From Symbiopectobacterium purcellii_A (GTDB taxonomy: Bacteria; Pseudomonadota; Gammaproteobacteria; Enterobacterales; Enterobacteriaceae), in NCBI RefSeq assembly GCF_052050035.1, contig NZ_CP189882.1:3286001-3350000 (forward strand): a stretch of DNA of 64,000 nt, written 5' to 3'. The notes under the pieces were generated by a model. That model was not told the DNA's origin. It saw nothing but the letters and a program-made list of their open reading frames with translations, and did not search any database. Of this stretch, positions 41,764 through 51,647 are shown piece by piece; within the stretch, counting starts at the first letter, position 1, and every line of letters starts with the position of its first letter. The position numbers and the translations under genes were made by a program.

Positions 41764-44700
41764 ATGGCAGATGTTGCTTCTTTGGCCGTAGGCCTGTACC
41801 TGAACAATGCGTTTACGCCCCAGCTGACGGCAGCTTATCGTCAGGCGAGCGACCAGTCGCGTCGCTTTAGTCGCGACGTGCAGCAGGATACCCAAAAAGC
41901 CGAAGTGGCCTACCAGCACCTGGCGTCCGCTATTGGCGGCGTAGCCTCGCGTCTGGCCGGGCTGGTGGGTGTGGGACTGTCCCTGGGTGCCGTTATTCAT
42001 ACCTCGCGGCAATACAGTCAGGCGTTGTCGGATTTGTCGGCGATCACCGGGGCGACCGGTGAGGCGTTAAAAAAACTGGATGCGGCAGCGCAGCAGATGG
42101 GGCGCACCACGGAGTACAGTGCCCGCCAGGCTGCCGAGGCGTTAAAGCTGATGGCGTCCGCCAAACCAGAGCTGTTAAACACCGCCGACGGTCTGACAAA
42201 CGCGACCCACAGTGCGCTGATCCTGGCGCAGGCATCGGGCACCACCCTGCCGGAGGCGACCCGGACACTGGCGTTATCGCTGAACCAGTTTGGTGTCAGC
42301 GCCGAGCAGGCCGACCGCTATATCAACGTGTTGGCCGCCGGGGCGAAGTACGGCTCCTCGGAAATCGCCCAGACCAGTGAGGCTATCCGAAACGGCGGTG
42401 TGGCGGCGGCGCAGGCGGGTGTGGGGTTTGAGCAGCTGAATGCGGCCATTCAGGTGCTGGCCGAGCGTGAAGTCAAGGGCGCACAGGCGGGCACGGCGCT
42501 ACGAAACGTTATTCTGACGCTCGAAAAAGGCACTGACAAAACGCTGAAACCCTCGGTGGTGGGACTGGTTGGCGCACTGGATACGCTGGCGAAGAAAAAG
42601 CGCTCCACGTCCCAAGCGGTCAAGCTGTTTGGGGTGGAGAACATCAATGCGGCTTCCATTCTGGTGGATAATCGCGACAAGCTGGAGGCGCTGACTCACG
42701 CGTTAACAGGTACCCAGACCGCGTACGAGCAGTCAGCTATTCGGGTCAACAATCTCAATGGTGACCTGATGGGACTCACCAGCGCGTTTGAAGGGCTGGT
42801 TATTCAGGTCGGCCAGTCGGGGAATGGGCCGTTACGCTCAGGTGTACAAAATATCACCCACACCATTAATGCGCTGGCAGACAATTTCACCACAGTGGCA
42901 TCGGTCGCACTCTATACCCTGATCCCGGTGCTGACCACCCGGCTTACCGCAGGCTTGCGGGAAAGCGTCGCAGGCTGGGTCGCACAACAACAGGCGGCCA
43001 AAGCCGCCGCGGCACAACAGGGCGCGACTGCCCGTGCGACGCAGGCGCAGGCGCAGGCATCAAGACAGCTGGCACAGGAGCAGTCGCGTTATCTGGCGAC
43101 CCAGACGGCGGTAAACCGGGCGAATGGCATCCAGCTAAGTTATCAGCGTGAGCATATCGCGTTAAGTCGCACGATACGCGCAGCCCGTCTTGCCGAGGTG
43201 CGTGCCACAGAGCAGTTAGCGGCAGCCAACGCACGGCTGTCCGTCTCGGCGCGAGCGGTCTCGGCGGCGGTGTCCGTGGCGCGCGGGGCGCTCTCTCTGG
43301 TGGGTGGCCCCCTAGGGGCGGCCATGCTGGCGGGCGCCGCCTTGCTCTACTTTCATCAAAAGGCCAAAGACGCCCGTGAGTCAGCGATTGGGCTGAAAGA
43401 GGCGGTGACGGAGACCACAGAGGCGCTGATGGCGCTGTCGTCAAAACAGCTGGATGTCAAGGTGCTGGATTTGTCGGCGCAGTATCAAAACCAAATCACC
43501 CAGCGTAACCAGCTGATGAAGGCGGTGCAGGATCACGACAGTCGTCTGGACGTCCTGAGTACCTTTGATCCTTTCGGCCAGCGTTCAGGGGTTGAGGCGG
43601 ATAAAAAACGTGCCCTGGCAGATTTGGAAGCCGTCAATCAAGGGGCACAAACCGTTAAGGCTTCGCTGGACAATGCGCACCAGGCGCTTGCGCGTCTGAA
43701 GGCAGGGGCGTACGGCCCCGTCAAGCCGAAACAGGCAACACCGCCGGAAACGCTAAAAACGCCCTGGTCCGGTCAGGACAGCCCCACGGCAAAATCGGGC
43801 CAAAAACTGGCCTTGAATCAGTATCAGCAGTTGCGCCAGGAGATTGAACAAGCTCACGCCGGTAGTTTACAGCGCCTTGCCTTGCAAGAGCAGGTGGCGC
43901 AGTCACGGTTGCTGGCGAGCGCCAAGACCGCCGGGGCGGCACAGTCTGATCTCCTGCGCCTACAGGGGATGCAGGCGGAGAAATATCAGCGGCAGCGCCA
44001 ACAGCTGGCTGAGCGCTATTCCCCGGTCAAAACGCAGCTACGCCACGAGCAGGACGCCAGCCGCGAACTGAACGCGTTGTGGGCAGCGCGCTTGCTGAGC
44101 GAGCAGGACTACCAAACGGCCCGCCGCCAATTGGCCTATAGCAGTACGCAGGCGTTAGTGAAAGCGCAGGCCGAGTCTGCGGGCTCCCCCCGCCTTAGTC
44201 TTGCCGGTGAGGTTGACCCCATAGTCGAGCTGCAAAACCAGCTGGTCCGGCAACAAAGTCTCCTGGACGCCTACTATGCCAACGGCAGCCTGAATAAAAC
44301 CCAGTACGAAGCGCTGATGCAAAAAACCGCTCAGGATTCGGCGGATGCGCAATATCAGGCCGCATTAGCCCTGTATGGCGGTCAAAGCCGGTTGCACAAG
44401 CTGTCGCTGTCGCTGGCGGAGACCCTGCGCGAACGGACGACAAATATGCTTACCGGCCTGCTGACCGGGGCCCGCTCTTTCAAGGAGAGTCTGTCGGGAT
44501 TGTTTGCCTCATTGGCGCAATCGGTCATCAAAAATCTGGTGGACATGGCGGCGCAGATGCTGATCACCAAAACGATCCTCTCCTCGTTTATGGGCGGTTT
44601 TGGCGGCGGTGCAGCGTCGGCGTCAAGCAATGCGTTTACAACTGGCGCATACAACCCTCTTTCGTTTAATGCTCAGGGTGGCGTTTATCAATCACCGTCG

Positions 44701-45060
44701 CTCAGAGCCTACAGCGGTGGTGTGTACAGCACGCCTCAGGTGTTTGCTTTTGCTAAAGGTGCTGGCGTGTTTGGTGAGGCCGGGCCAGAGGCCATCATGC
44801 CACTCAGTCGTGCAGCAAATGGTTCTCTTGGCGTAAGGGCGATCATGCCGGATGTTTCAGCGTGGGGCGGCGGCGCTCCTCAGGTGACAGTAAATATTTC
44901 CAGCAACGGGCAAGTAAGCCAAACGTCAACACCGGGTTATGAACAGTTTGGGCGTGAAATAGGTCAGTTTGTCGATCAGCGGTTTCAGGTCCTGTTGCAG
45001 AAAGAAATGGGGCAAGGAAAAAGTCTGAATGCAGCAATGAAAGGAAGGAGAGGGGGATAA
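41764..45060 (+). CDS. Tail tape measure protein
   Basis: 1098 residues. The TP901-type core (about 85-300) begins with RQYSQALSDLSAITGATGEA. Hydrophobic segments lie near 365-380 and 512-535 (LVGGPLGAAMLAGAALLYFH), with long coiled coils at 420-475 and 720-800. The C-terminus (from about 960) is a compact domain with FGEAGPEAIMPLSRAANGSL. It sets tail length and helps DNA entry. The size predicts a tail of roughly 160 nm if the usual 1.5 angstrom per residue applies. It ends by overlapping gene M. Confidence 0.92.
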   Translation: MADVASLAVGLYLNNAFTPQLTAAYRQASDQSRRFSRDVQQDTQKAEVAYQHLASAIGGVASRLAGLVGVGLSLGAVIHTSRQYSQALSDLSAITGATGEALKKLDAAAQQMGRTTEYSARQAAEALKLMASAKPELLNTADGLTNATHSALILAQASGTTLPEATRTLALSLNQFGVSAEQADRYINVLAAGAKYGSSEIAQTSEAIRNGGVAAAQAGVGFEQLNAAIQVLAEREVKGAQAGTALRNVILTLEKGTDKTLKPSVVGLVGALDTLAKKKRSTSQAVKLFGVENINAASILVDNRDKLEALTHALTGTQTAYEQSAIRVNNLNGDLMGLTSAFEGLVIQVGQSGNGPLRSGVQNITHTINALADNFTTVASVALYTLIPVLTTRLTAGLRESVAGWVAQQQAAKAAAAQQGATARATQAQAQASRQLAQEQSRYLATQTAVNRANGIQLSYQREHIALSRTIRAARLAEVRATEQLAAANARLSVSARAVSAAVSVARGALSLVGGPLGAAMLAGAALLYFHQKAKDARESAIGLKEAVTETTEALMALSSKQLDVKVLDLSAQYQNQITQRNQLMKAVQDHDSRLDVLSTFDPFGQRSGVEADKKRALADLEAVNQGAQTVKASLDNAHQALARLKAGAYGPVKPKQATPPETLKTPWSGQDSPTAKSGQKLALNQYQQLRQEIEQAHAGSLQRLALQEQVAQSRLLASAKTAGAAQSDLLRLQGMQAEKYQRQRQQLAERYSPVKTQLRHEQDASRELNALWAARLLSEQDYQTARRQLAYSSTQALVKAQAESAGSPRLSLAGEVDPIVELQNQLVRQQSLLDAYYANGSLNKTQYEALMQKTAQDSADAQYQAALALYGGQSRLHKLSLSLAETLRERTTNMLTGLLTGARSFKESLSGLFASLAQSVIKNLVDMAAQMLITKTILSSFMGGFGGGAASASSNAFTTGAYNPLSFNAQGGVYQSPSLRAYSGGVYSTPQVFAFAKGAGVFGEAGPEAIMPLSRAANGSLGVRAIMPDVSAWGGGAPQVTVNISSNGQVSQTSTPGYEQFGREIGQFVDQRFQVLLQKEMGQGKSLNAAMKGRRGG

Positions 45061-45416
45061 TGGCTATCGAGACATTCACCTTCTGTCCTCGCGTCAATCC
45101 AGAGGGGGCATTTACACAGCGAACCCGATCGATACAGTTCGGTGACGGGTACACGCAGCGGGCAGGCGATGGGATTAACGGCGAGTCGCAGCGTTGGCCG
45201 TTAACGTTTGTTGGCGATGGTGCCCATATTCAGCCAATTATTGCCTTTCTGCGTCGCCACAAGGGGTATACCGCATTTCAATGGGTAAACCCACTCACTG
45301 AGTTGGGGCTGTATTGCTGCCCTGACGGCTTTAACGTTACGGCGATGGGTAAAAACAGCCGTGACGACCAGGTATTTCAACTCACCGCAACGTTTGTTAC
45401 CGCCTATCATCCATAA
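45060..45416 (+). CDS. Minor tail protein M
   Basis: 118 residues: FTFCPRVNPEGAFTQRTRSI, QFGDGYTQRAGDGINGESQR, FQWVNPLTELGLYCCPDGF. The FGDGY.QR.GDG.N pattern and the C-terminal domain match lambda gpM. Part of the tail tip complex with L, K, I and J. Confidence 0.92.
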   Translation: MAIETFTFCPRVNPEGAFTQRTRSIQFGDGYTQRAGDGINGESQRWPLTFVGDGAHIQPIIAFLRRHKGYTAFQWVNPLTELGLYCCPDGFNVTAMGKNSRDDQVFQLTATFVTAYHP

Positions 45417-45428
45417 ACACGGTTAATC

Positions 45429-46181
45429 ATGGCTATAAACACCGACTCCCAAAAACTGGAGCCGGGCGATCGCGTGCGCCTGTTTGAAGTGGATTGCGCC
45501 GCATTTGATGGCCCGGAATTGTACTTCCACAGTCATGCTATCGCTCATACCTCGGAGGCAATTGAGGAAGCGGGTGACGATGCAGCAAAGATACTCGCAA
45601 AATCGATCTGGTGGCAGGGCAAAGAATATAAAGCCTGGCCAACGCAGGTTGAAGGGTTGGAAATGACCAGCGATGGCAGCGCCCCCACGCCCACACTGAC
45701 GGTGGGTAATATCGACGGCACCATTACGGCGCTCTGTCTGGCTTATCAGAATCTGGCACAAGCCACGGTGCGCGTTCACACCACGTTTGCCCACTATCTT
45801 GATGCGCGTAATTTCCCTGGCGGAAATGCCGACGCTGATCCAACGCAGGAACGGTTAGAAGTTTGGTATATCGACAGCAAAACCGCAGAGGATGACGAGT
45901 CAGTGACCTTCAAATTGTCATCCCCGGCAGACCTGCAAGGCATCATGATCCCCACCCGGCAGATACACAGTCTGTGCACCTGGTGCATGCGTGGTCAGTA
46001 TCGCGGGGCATCATGTGGTTATACCGGCACAAACTATTTTGATGCAGAGGGTAATCCTGTTAGCGATCCTGCGTTGGATGAATGTTCTGGTCTGCTTACC
46101 ACTGGCTGTGAAAATCGCTTTGGCAAAGGCGCAGCGTTACCTTTCGGCGGTTTTCCCGGCTCCGCACTGATTAAGAGGTGA
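45429..46181 (+). CDS. Minor tail protein L
   Basis: 250 residues. N-terminal tail-tip domain with DLFEVD-like LFEVDCAAFDGPELYFHSHA; the C-terminal domain has cysteines in SLCTWCMRGQYRGASCGYTG and DECSGLLTTGCENRF, matching the iron-sulphur-binding pattern of lambda gpL (C..C...C...C). Forms the tail tip baseplate. Confidence 0.92.
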   Translation: MAINTDSQKLEPGDRVRLFEVDCAAFDGPELYFHSHAIAHTSEAIEEAGDDAAKILAKSIWWQGKEYKAWPTQVEGLEMTSDGSAPTPTLTVGNIDGTITALCLAYQNLAQATVRVHTTFAHYLDARNFPGGNADADPTQERLEVWYIDSKTAEDDESVTFKLSSPADLQGIMIPTRQIHSLCTWCMRGQYRGASCGYTGTNYFDAEGNPVSDPALDECSGLLTTGCENRFGKGAALPFGGFPGSALIKR

Positions 46182-46184
46182 ATA

Positions 46185-46913
46185 GTGAAACTCAGCAAAT
46201 TAATAATTACAGAAATACTGGCACATGCTGAGCACGTCTATCCCTATGAGGCGTGCGGATTAATTATCCAGACCGGGCGGAAACAGCGCTATGTGCGCTG
46301 CCGTAATCAGGCGCTGGAGCCAGAAGAACATTTCACGATGAACCCGGAGGATTACGCAGAGGCGGAAGATAGCGGGGCCATCATTGCCATTGTCCACAGT
46401 CACCCGGATGCCACCACACAACCTAGTCATGTTGATCAGGCTGAGTGTGATGTGTCGCAACTGCCTTGGGTGATCGCCAGTTGGCCGGAGGGGGATATTC
46501 GCACCATTATGCCTGCGGAGGGTGTCAAGCCGCTGCTGGGGCGTCCTTTTGTGCATGGCATCTGGGATTGCTATGCCATTGTGCGTGACTGGTATCTGTT
46601 GGAACGAGGCATAACGCTGCCCAATTTTGAACGCGCCGATGGATGGTGGAACCGTAGCGAAAACCTTTACATGAAACATTACGCTGAGGCGGGGTTTACT
46701 GCTGTCAGCTGTGAGCCACAACCCGGTGACGTGATCATTATGCAGGTGAGAGCCAGCGAGCCAAACCATGCAGGAATTTATGTCGGCAACGGTGAAATGA
46801 TCCATCACATGTACAACCAGTTAAGCCAGAAAGTGCCCTACGGCGGCTACTGGCTGGACAGGACCATAACCCGCTTGCGTCATAAAGGAGGTGTTAATGT
46901 CGGTAGCGATTGA
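46185..46913 (+). CDS. Tail assembly protein K (JAB/MPN and NlpC/P60 domains)
   Basis: 242 residues from a GTG start. The JAB/MPN metalloprotease-like domain includes EACGLII and VHSHPDATTQPSHVDQAECD (HxH..S..D). The NlpC/P60 domain has the catalytic C in GIWDCYAIVRDWY and H in EPNHAGIYVGNG, with another H at MIHHMY. It is a tail-tip assembly and peptidoglycan-cutting protein, as lambda gpK. Confidence 0.92.
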   Translation: MKLSKLIITEILAHAEHVYPYEACGLIIQTGRKQRYVRCRNQALEPEEHFTMNPEDYAEAEDSGAIIAIVHSHPDATTQPSHVDQAECDVSQLPWVIASWPEGDIRTIMPAEGVKPLLGRPFVHGIWDCYAIVRDWYLLERGITLPNFERADGWWNRSENLYMKHYAEAGFTAVSCEPQPGDVIIMQVRASEPNHAGIYVGNGEMIHHMYNQLSQKVPYGGYWLDRTITRLRHKGGVNVGSD

Positions 46914-47514
46914 GTATCAACCCCTGAAAACCATCCGCCTTTATGGCGTTCTGGGCGCGACGTTTGGGCGCGTGCACCGTCTGGCGGTTGAAAGCCGTCA
47001 GGAGGCTATCAAGGCGCTAAGCATAGTCATCCCCGGCTTTGAGAAGTTTCTACTGACGAGTAAAGCGCGGGGGCTGACCTATGCGGTGTTTGATGGTAAG
47101 CGGAATCTGACGCGCGATGAGTTGGATTTTAATGTCAGTCATGAAATCCGTATTGCTCCCATCATTATCGGGAGCAAGCAAGCTGGCGTATTTCAAACTG
47201 TTCTGGGCGCTGTTTTAATCGCTGTTGCTGCCTACTTTACTGGAGGTTTAGGCGCGGCGTTTGCCGCAAAGGGTTGGGCTGGAGCAATGGCGATCGGCGG
47301 CGCATCGATGATGCTTGGCGGAGTGGTGCAGATGCTAACCCCCGTTCAGGGTGGGATTGGTATGCGCGAATCCCCCGATAATAAACCATCCTATGCCTTT
47401 GGCGGGCCGGTTAACTCTATTGCTCAGGGTAATCCGGTGCCGATCCTCTATGGCCGTCGCCGAATCGGTGGCGCGATTATCTCAGCGGGTATCTACGCAG
47501 AAGATCAGCAGTAA
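46897..47514 (+). CDS. Tail assembly protein I
   Basis: 205 residues. MSVAIEYQPLKTIRLYGVLG at the start and the membrane-like part VFQTVLGAVLIAVAAYFTGG, plus NSIAQGNPVPILYGRRRIGG at the end, match lambda gpI. The ATG at 46897 follows GGAGGTGTTA. It assists tail-tip assembly and is not kept in the virion in lambda. Confidence 0.9.
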   Translation: MSVAIEYQPLKTIRLYGVLGATFGRVHRLAVESRQEAIKALSIVIPGFEKFLLTSKARGLTYAVFDGKRNLTRDELDFNVSHEIRIAPIIIGSKQAGVFQTVLGAVLIAVAAYFTGGLGAAFAAKGWAGAMAIGGASMMLGGVVQMLTPVQGGIGMRESPDNKPSYAFGGPVNSIAQGNPVPILYGRRRIGGAIISAGIYAEDQQ

Positions 47515-47532
47515 TCATTCCGTTCACTTCTT

Positions 47533-47556
47533 AAGCCGCTCTCAGCGGTTTTTTTT
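47533..47556 (+). terminator. Intrinsic terminator before J
   Basis: GCCGCT and AGCGG pair around CTC, followed by eight T residues. Probably attenuates or is read through by Q-modified polymerase. Confidence 0.7.
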
Positions 47557-47571
47557 ATTTCTGGAGCATTC

Positions 47572-50500
47572 ATGACGATTCATGGTCGTAAAGGGGGTGG
47601 CGGCAATGCCCGCACACCGGTGGAGTCGCCGGATTCTATTCAGTCTACGTCCTACGCAAAAATCCTGCTGGCGCTGGGGGAGGGTGAATTTAGCGGTGGG
47701 TTGGATGGTTCGCGGGTTTTTCTGGACGGTACGCCGATCACTGATGCGAACGGCAACGCAAACTTTTCAGGCGTGACGTGGGAGTTTCGTTCCGGTACGC
47801 CCGACCAAAGCTATATTCCCGGTTTTCCCGGCGTTGAGAATGAAATTACCGTCAGCACAGAATTAACCAGCCAGACAGCCTGGGTGCGGTCACTCACCAA
47901 TACTCAGCTTTCAGCGGTACGTCTACGCTTTTCGTGGTCTGCACTCCAGCAACAACAGGATAACGGCGATGTTGGTGGTTATCGCATTGAGTATGCGATT
48001 GATGTGGCCACGGATGGCGGCAGCTATCAGGAACTGCTGAAAACAGCGGTCGACGGTAAGACTACGACGAAATATGAGCGTAGCCACCGTATTGACTTAC
48101 CTGATGCAACAACCGGCTGGCAAATCCGCGTGCGCCGCATTACGCCGAATTCAACGAGCAACCGCATTGCGGATAAAATGGTTATTGATGCCGTTACGGA
48201 AATCATTGATGCGAAATTGCGTTACCCGGAAACCGCGCTGCTGTTTGTTCAGTTTGATGCGAAACAGTTCCAGAATATCCCGGTTATTTCCTGTGAGCCT
48301 GATGGGCGCATTATCCGCGTCCCCTCAAATTATGATCCGGTAGCCCGCACCTACAGCGGGGCATGGAACGGCACCTTTAAGTGGACGTTCACCAATAACC
48401 CTGCCTGGGTATATTACGACATCCAGATCAGCGATCGCTTTGGCCTTGGCAACCGCATCAAGGCTGAAAACCTCTCCGTTTCAAAATGGTCGCTGTATCA
48501 GATTGCACAGTATTGCGATCAGTTAGTACCGGATGGCCGGGGCGGTAATGGCACTGAACCACGTTTTTTATGCGATGTGTATATCCAGTCGCAGGAAGAA
48601 GCCTGGACCGTGCTTAATGATCTGGCTGCAATCTTTCGCGGTGCCACGTTCTGGGGCAACAACCAGATGAATGTGATCGCCGATATGCCGCGCGATATTG
48701 ATTACATCGTGACGCGCGCCAACGTGAAAGACGGGAAATTCACCTACAGCAACGCCAGCGAGAAAACACATTATAGCCAGGCCATGGTGTCATGGTCCGA
48801 TCCTGCCAACAGCTATCAGGATGCGGTTGAAGCCGTCAATGATAACAAGTTGGTTAAACGTTACGGGATTAAACAGGCCGACGTGACGGCGATTGGTTGT
48901 ATTCGCCAGACGGAGGCGATCCGCCGTGGTAAATGGATTTTGCACACTAATGATGCGGACAGGGCCATTGCGTACACAATGGGGCTGGATGGCGATATTC
49001 CGGTGCCTGGCTCAATTGTTGGGGTAGCTGATTCGTTACTGGCAGGGCGTCCCCTGGGGGGTCGCATCAGTGCGGTTGACGGGCGTAACATCACACTTGA
49101 TCGCGTATCGTCTGCGGCCATTGGTGAGCGCCTGATTGTTAACCTGCCGAGTGGGAAAGCAGAAGGGCGCACCATTGAAGCGGTAAACGACAACATCATT
49201 ACGGTCACAACAGACTACAGCGAAACGCCGATCGCAGAATCTGTATGGGCGATAGATGCCACTGATTTGGCTTTGCAACTGTACCGCATTGTTGGTGTGG
49301 CCGAGGCTGATGGTGGCCTGTCATTTGATATCACCGGCGTCGAGTATGACCCGGACAAATGGGACAAGATTGATAACGGCGCACGCATTGAATCGCGTCC
49401 GATCAGCGTTATTCCTCCTTCAGTACAACCTGCCCCCGAAAGTGTCGAGATTGGCAGTTACAACACTGTCGATCAGGGCATAAACGTTACGACACTTCGG
49501 GTAACGTGGGATCGGGCTGAAAGCGCAATCGCTTATGAGGCGCAATGGCGACGTGATAATGGCAACTGGATAAATGCAGCGCGTACTTCTGCGTTGGGTT
49601 TTGAAGTACCAGGCATTTACGCCGGGCAATATCAGGCTCGCGTCCGGGCTATTAATGCGGCTGAAATCTCCAGCATGTGGACTAACGCGCAGGAGACCCG
49701 GCTTAACGGCAAAGAGGGCAATCCGCCTGCGCTGGCGAGTTTTATCACAGTGCCACTCGTTTTCGGCATTCAGCTTAACTGGAGTTTTCCTGCTGATACA
49801 GACGATACGCTGAAAACGGAGATTCATTATTCCCCTACGAGCGACGGGCAGACTGCGTTGCTGCTGGCCGATGTGGCTTACCCCACTCGCACCTATCAGC
49901 AAATGGGGCTCAGTGTCGGTCAGGCGTTTTTTTACCGTGCCCGTATTGTTGACAAGTCAGGCAATCAGGGACCGTGGACGAACTGGATACGCGGGGGATC
50001 CAGCACAGACGTAAGCGATATTACGGATGTGATTGTGGGTGAAATAACCGAAACCGATGCATGGAAATCTCTAGTTGGTGAGGTCGAGAACAATACCCTG
50101 CAAATATCGGACGGCATGCTGAACAGCATTGAACAGGCCAAAGCGATTATCCGTAACAGCCTGGCTAACGATGCTGAAACGCGACGCTGGCGCGCGCAGA
50201 ACGGCGACAGAGCGGCAGAAATCACCGAAACGCGTGCTACAATCGCCAATGAGGTGGAGGCCAGAACGATTGCGATGCTGGAGATGCAGTCAAGTATCGG
50301 CGCAACCAATAGTAACCTGACGCAGTTACAGCAGACAGTGGCAACGCAAAACGAAACCACATCGCAGCAGCTGACCAATCTCAACAGTCAGATGAACGAT
50401 CCTGCTACTGGCCTTACAGCGAATGCAACGGCGGTGCAGGGCCTGCAAACCTCTGTCACCAGCATTGACGGGCAACTTACAGCGCAAGCTACGCAGCTCA

Positions 50501-51519
50501 CCCAACTCACCTCCACGGTTAACGGCGTCACAACGCAAATCAGCGATATCAGCAGCATTGTGAATGGCACAGATGCGAAGTTGTCGGCCTATCGCACGCT
50601 GCGCATTAAAGTTGATGCGAATGGGCGGCAATATGTTGCGGGTATGACGCAGAGCATTGAGGACACGGACCAGGGTATGCAGTCGAATACTATATTCCTG
50701 CAAGACCGATTCTCGATCATGAATGCAGCCGGGGGAAATCCACAATTAATATTCACCACGCAGGGGGATCAGGTAATTATTAACTCTGCGATTATTGGTA
50801 AGGGAACAATCACTGACCTGATGATTGGCGATCTCATCAAGTCAAAAAACTATTCTGCTGGTGTTTCAGGGTGGATGATCAATAAAGACGGTACTGCTGA
50901 GTTCAACGACATGTTGTTTAGAGGCGACCTACAATCAAATAATTATGCTAAAGATGTGCGTGGATGGAAGATATCTAAGAACGGGGATGCTGAATTTCAT
51001 GACGGTAGTTTCTACGGGACTGTCTATGCTGGAAAAATTGTTGGTGATGTCTATGATTACACCTACAGCTTTGCCGGAGAATATACCGGCATTATTGGTT
51101 TAGATGGTGGCAATTATAGCTATCAATTATTTAAAATAAAAAGAGAATTATTTGATAAAACAATCATTATGATTGGCTCGACCGACGAGAGGACCCGCGC
51201 TTTCAATCCTCCCATATACAGGGAAACTAATGAAATTTGGTTTTGCAACGGACAAACCGGAGCTGGGGGGTACGGTGGATTATATATTGATGATGATTTA
51301 GTAATAGATATGTGGGGTAGAGCCAAATTAGCACCCTATATCCGTCCTCGAAAAATAATTCTCACTATCCCAGCCGGTGAGGGATTTTCTGTCGTTTCAA
51401 TAAAGATGCATAGAAACCCATCGAGTGGTGGAACGATGGTTCACAAGGTTGTGTTCAAATTCGACGTTGCTGCTTTTCGGCAATCAAGTTCGATTACGCC
51501 GATAATGAATTGGCAATAA
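47572..51519 (+). CDS. Host-specificity protein J (central tail fibre)
   Basis: 1315 residues. The N-terminal tail-tip domains (about 1-600) include RGKGGG-like GRKGGGGNARTPVESPDSIQ, LLALGEGEFSGGLDGSRVFL and the PxGRIIRVPSNYDPVARTYS motif. Fibronectin type III-like modules follow at about 610-800. A long coiled coil spans about 835-1000. After that, two related segments VSGWMINKDGTAEFND and VRGWKISKNGDAEFHD mark the receptor-side repeat. The last about 190 residues, with a different composition, are probably the receptor-binding part. It reads through without a lesion. Confidence 0.95.
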   Translation: MTIHGRKGGGGNARTPVESPDSIQSTSYAKILLALGEGEFSGGLDGSRVFLDGTPITDANGNANFSGVTWEFRSGTPDQSYIPGFPGVENEITVSTELTSQTAWVRSLTNTQLSAVRLRFSWSALQQQQDNGDVGGYRIEYAIDVATDGGSYQELLKTAVDGKTTTKYERSHRIDLPDATTGWQIRVRRITPNSTSNRIADKMVIDAVTEIIDAKLRYPETALLFVQFDAKQFQNIPVISCEPDGRIIRVPSNYDPVARTYSGAWNGTFKWTFTNNPAWVYYDIQISDRFGLGNRIKAENLSVSKWSLYQIAQYCDQLVPDGRGGNGTEPRFLCDVYIQSQEEAWTVLNDLAAIFRGATFWGNNQMNVIADMPRDIDYIVTRANVKDGKFTYSNASEKTHYSQAMVSWSDPANSYQDAVEAVNDNKLVKRYGIKQADVTAIGCIRQTEAIRRGKWILHTNDADRAIAYTMGLDGDIPVPGSIVGVADSLLAGRPLGGRISAVDGRNITLDRVSSAAIGERLIVNLPSGKAEGRTIEAVNDNIITVTTDYSETPIAESVWAIDATDLALQLYRIVGVAEADGGLSFDITGVEYDPDKWDKIDNGARIESRPISVIPPSVQPAPESVEIGSYNTVDQGINVTTLRVTWDRAESAIAYEAQWRRDNGNWINAARTSALGFEVPGIYAGQYQARVRAINAAEISSMWTNAQETRLNGKEGNPPALASFITVPLVFGIQLNWSFPADTDDTLKTEIHYSPTSDGQTALLLADVAYPTRTYQQMGLSVGQAFFYRARIVDKSGNQGPWTNWIRGGSSTDVSDITDVIVGEITETDAWKSLVGEVENNTLQISDGMLNSIEQAKAIIRNSLANDAETRRWRAQNGDRAAEITETRATIANEVEARTIAMLEMQSSIGATNSNLTQLQQTVATQNETTSQQLTNLNSQMNDPATGLTANATAVQGLQTSVTSIDGQLTAQATQLTQLTSTVNGVTTQISDISSIVNGTDAKLSAYRTLRIKVDANGRQYVAGMTQSIEDTDQGMQSNTIFLQDRFSIMNAAGGNPQLIFTTQGDQVIINSAIIGKGTITDLMIGDLIKSKNYSAGVSGWMINKDGTAEFNDMLFRGDLQSNNYAKDVRGWKISKNGDAEFHDGSFYGTVYAGKIVGDVYDYTYSFAGEYTGIIGLDGGNYSYQLFKIKRELFDKTIIMIGSTDERTRAFNPPIYRETNEIWFCNGQTGAGGYGGLYIDDDLVIDMWGRAKLAPYIRPRKIILTIPAGEGFSVVSIKMHRNPSSGGTMVHKVVFKFDVAAFRQSSSITPIMNWQ

Positions 51520-51533
51520 AGCAGGGTAAACGT

Positions 51534-51575
51534 ATGAAAGCATGGCACACAACCGGCACCATTGATGGTCGCTGA
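51534..51575 (+). pseudogene. Degenerate start of a tail-fibre gene
   Basis: A short frame MKAWHTTGTIDGR then stop resembles the N-terminus of the next gene, MSWYKTGTIAATNG. It looks like a leftover of a second fibre gene start. Confidence 0.4.
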
Positions 51576-51647
51576 CGTAACCAATTATCCAGTACCATTC
51601 AATCTAAAATAAAAATACTATTCACCAATGTCATGGGGTAATGGCGA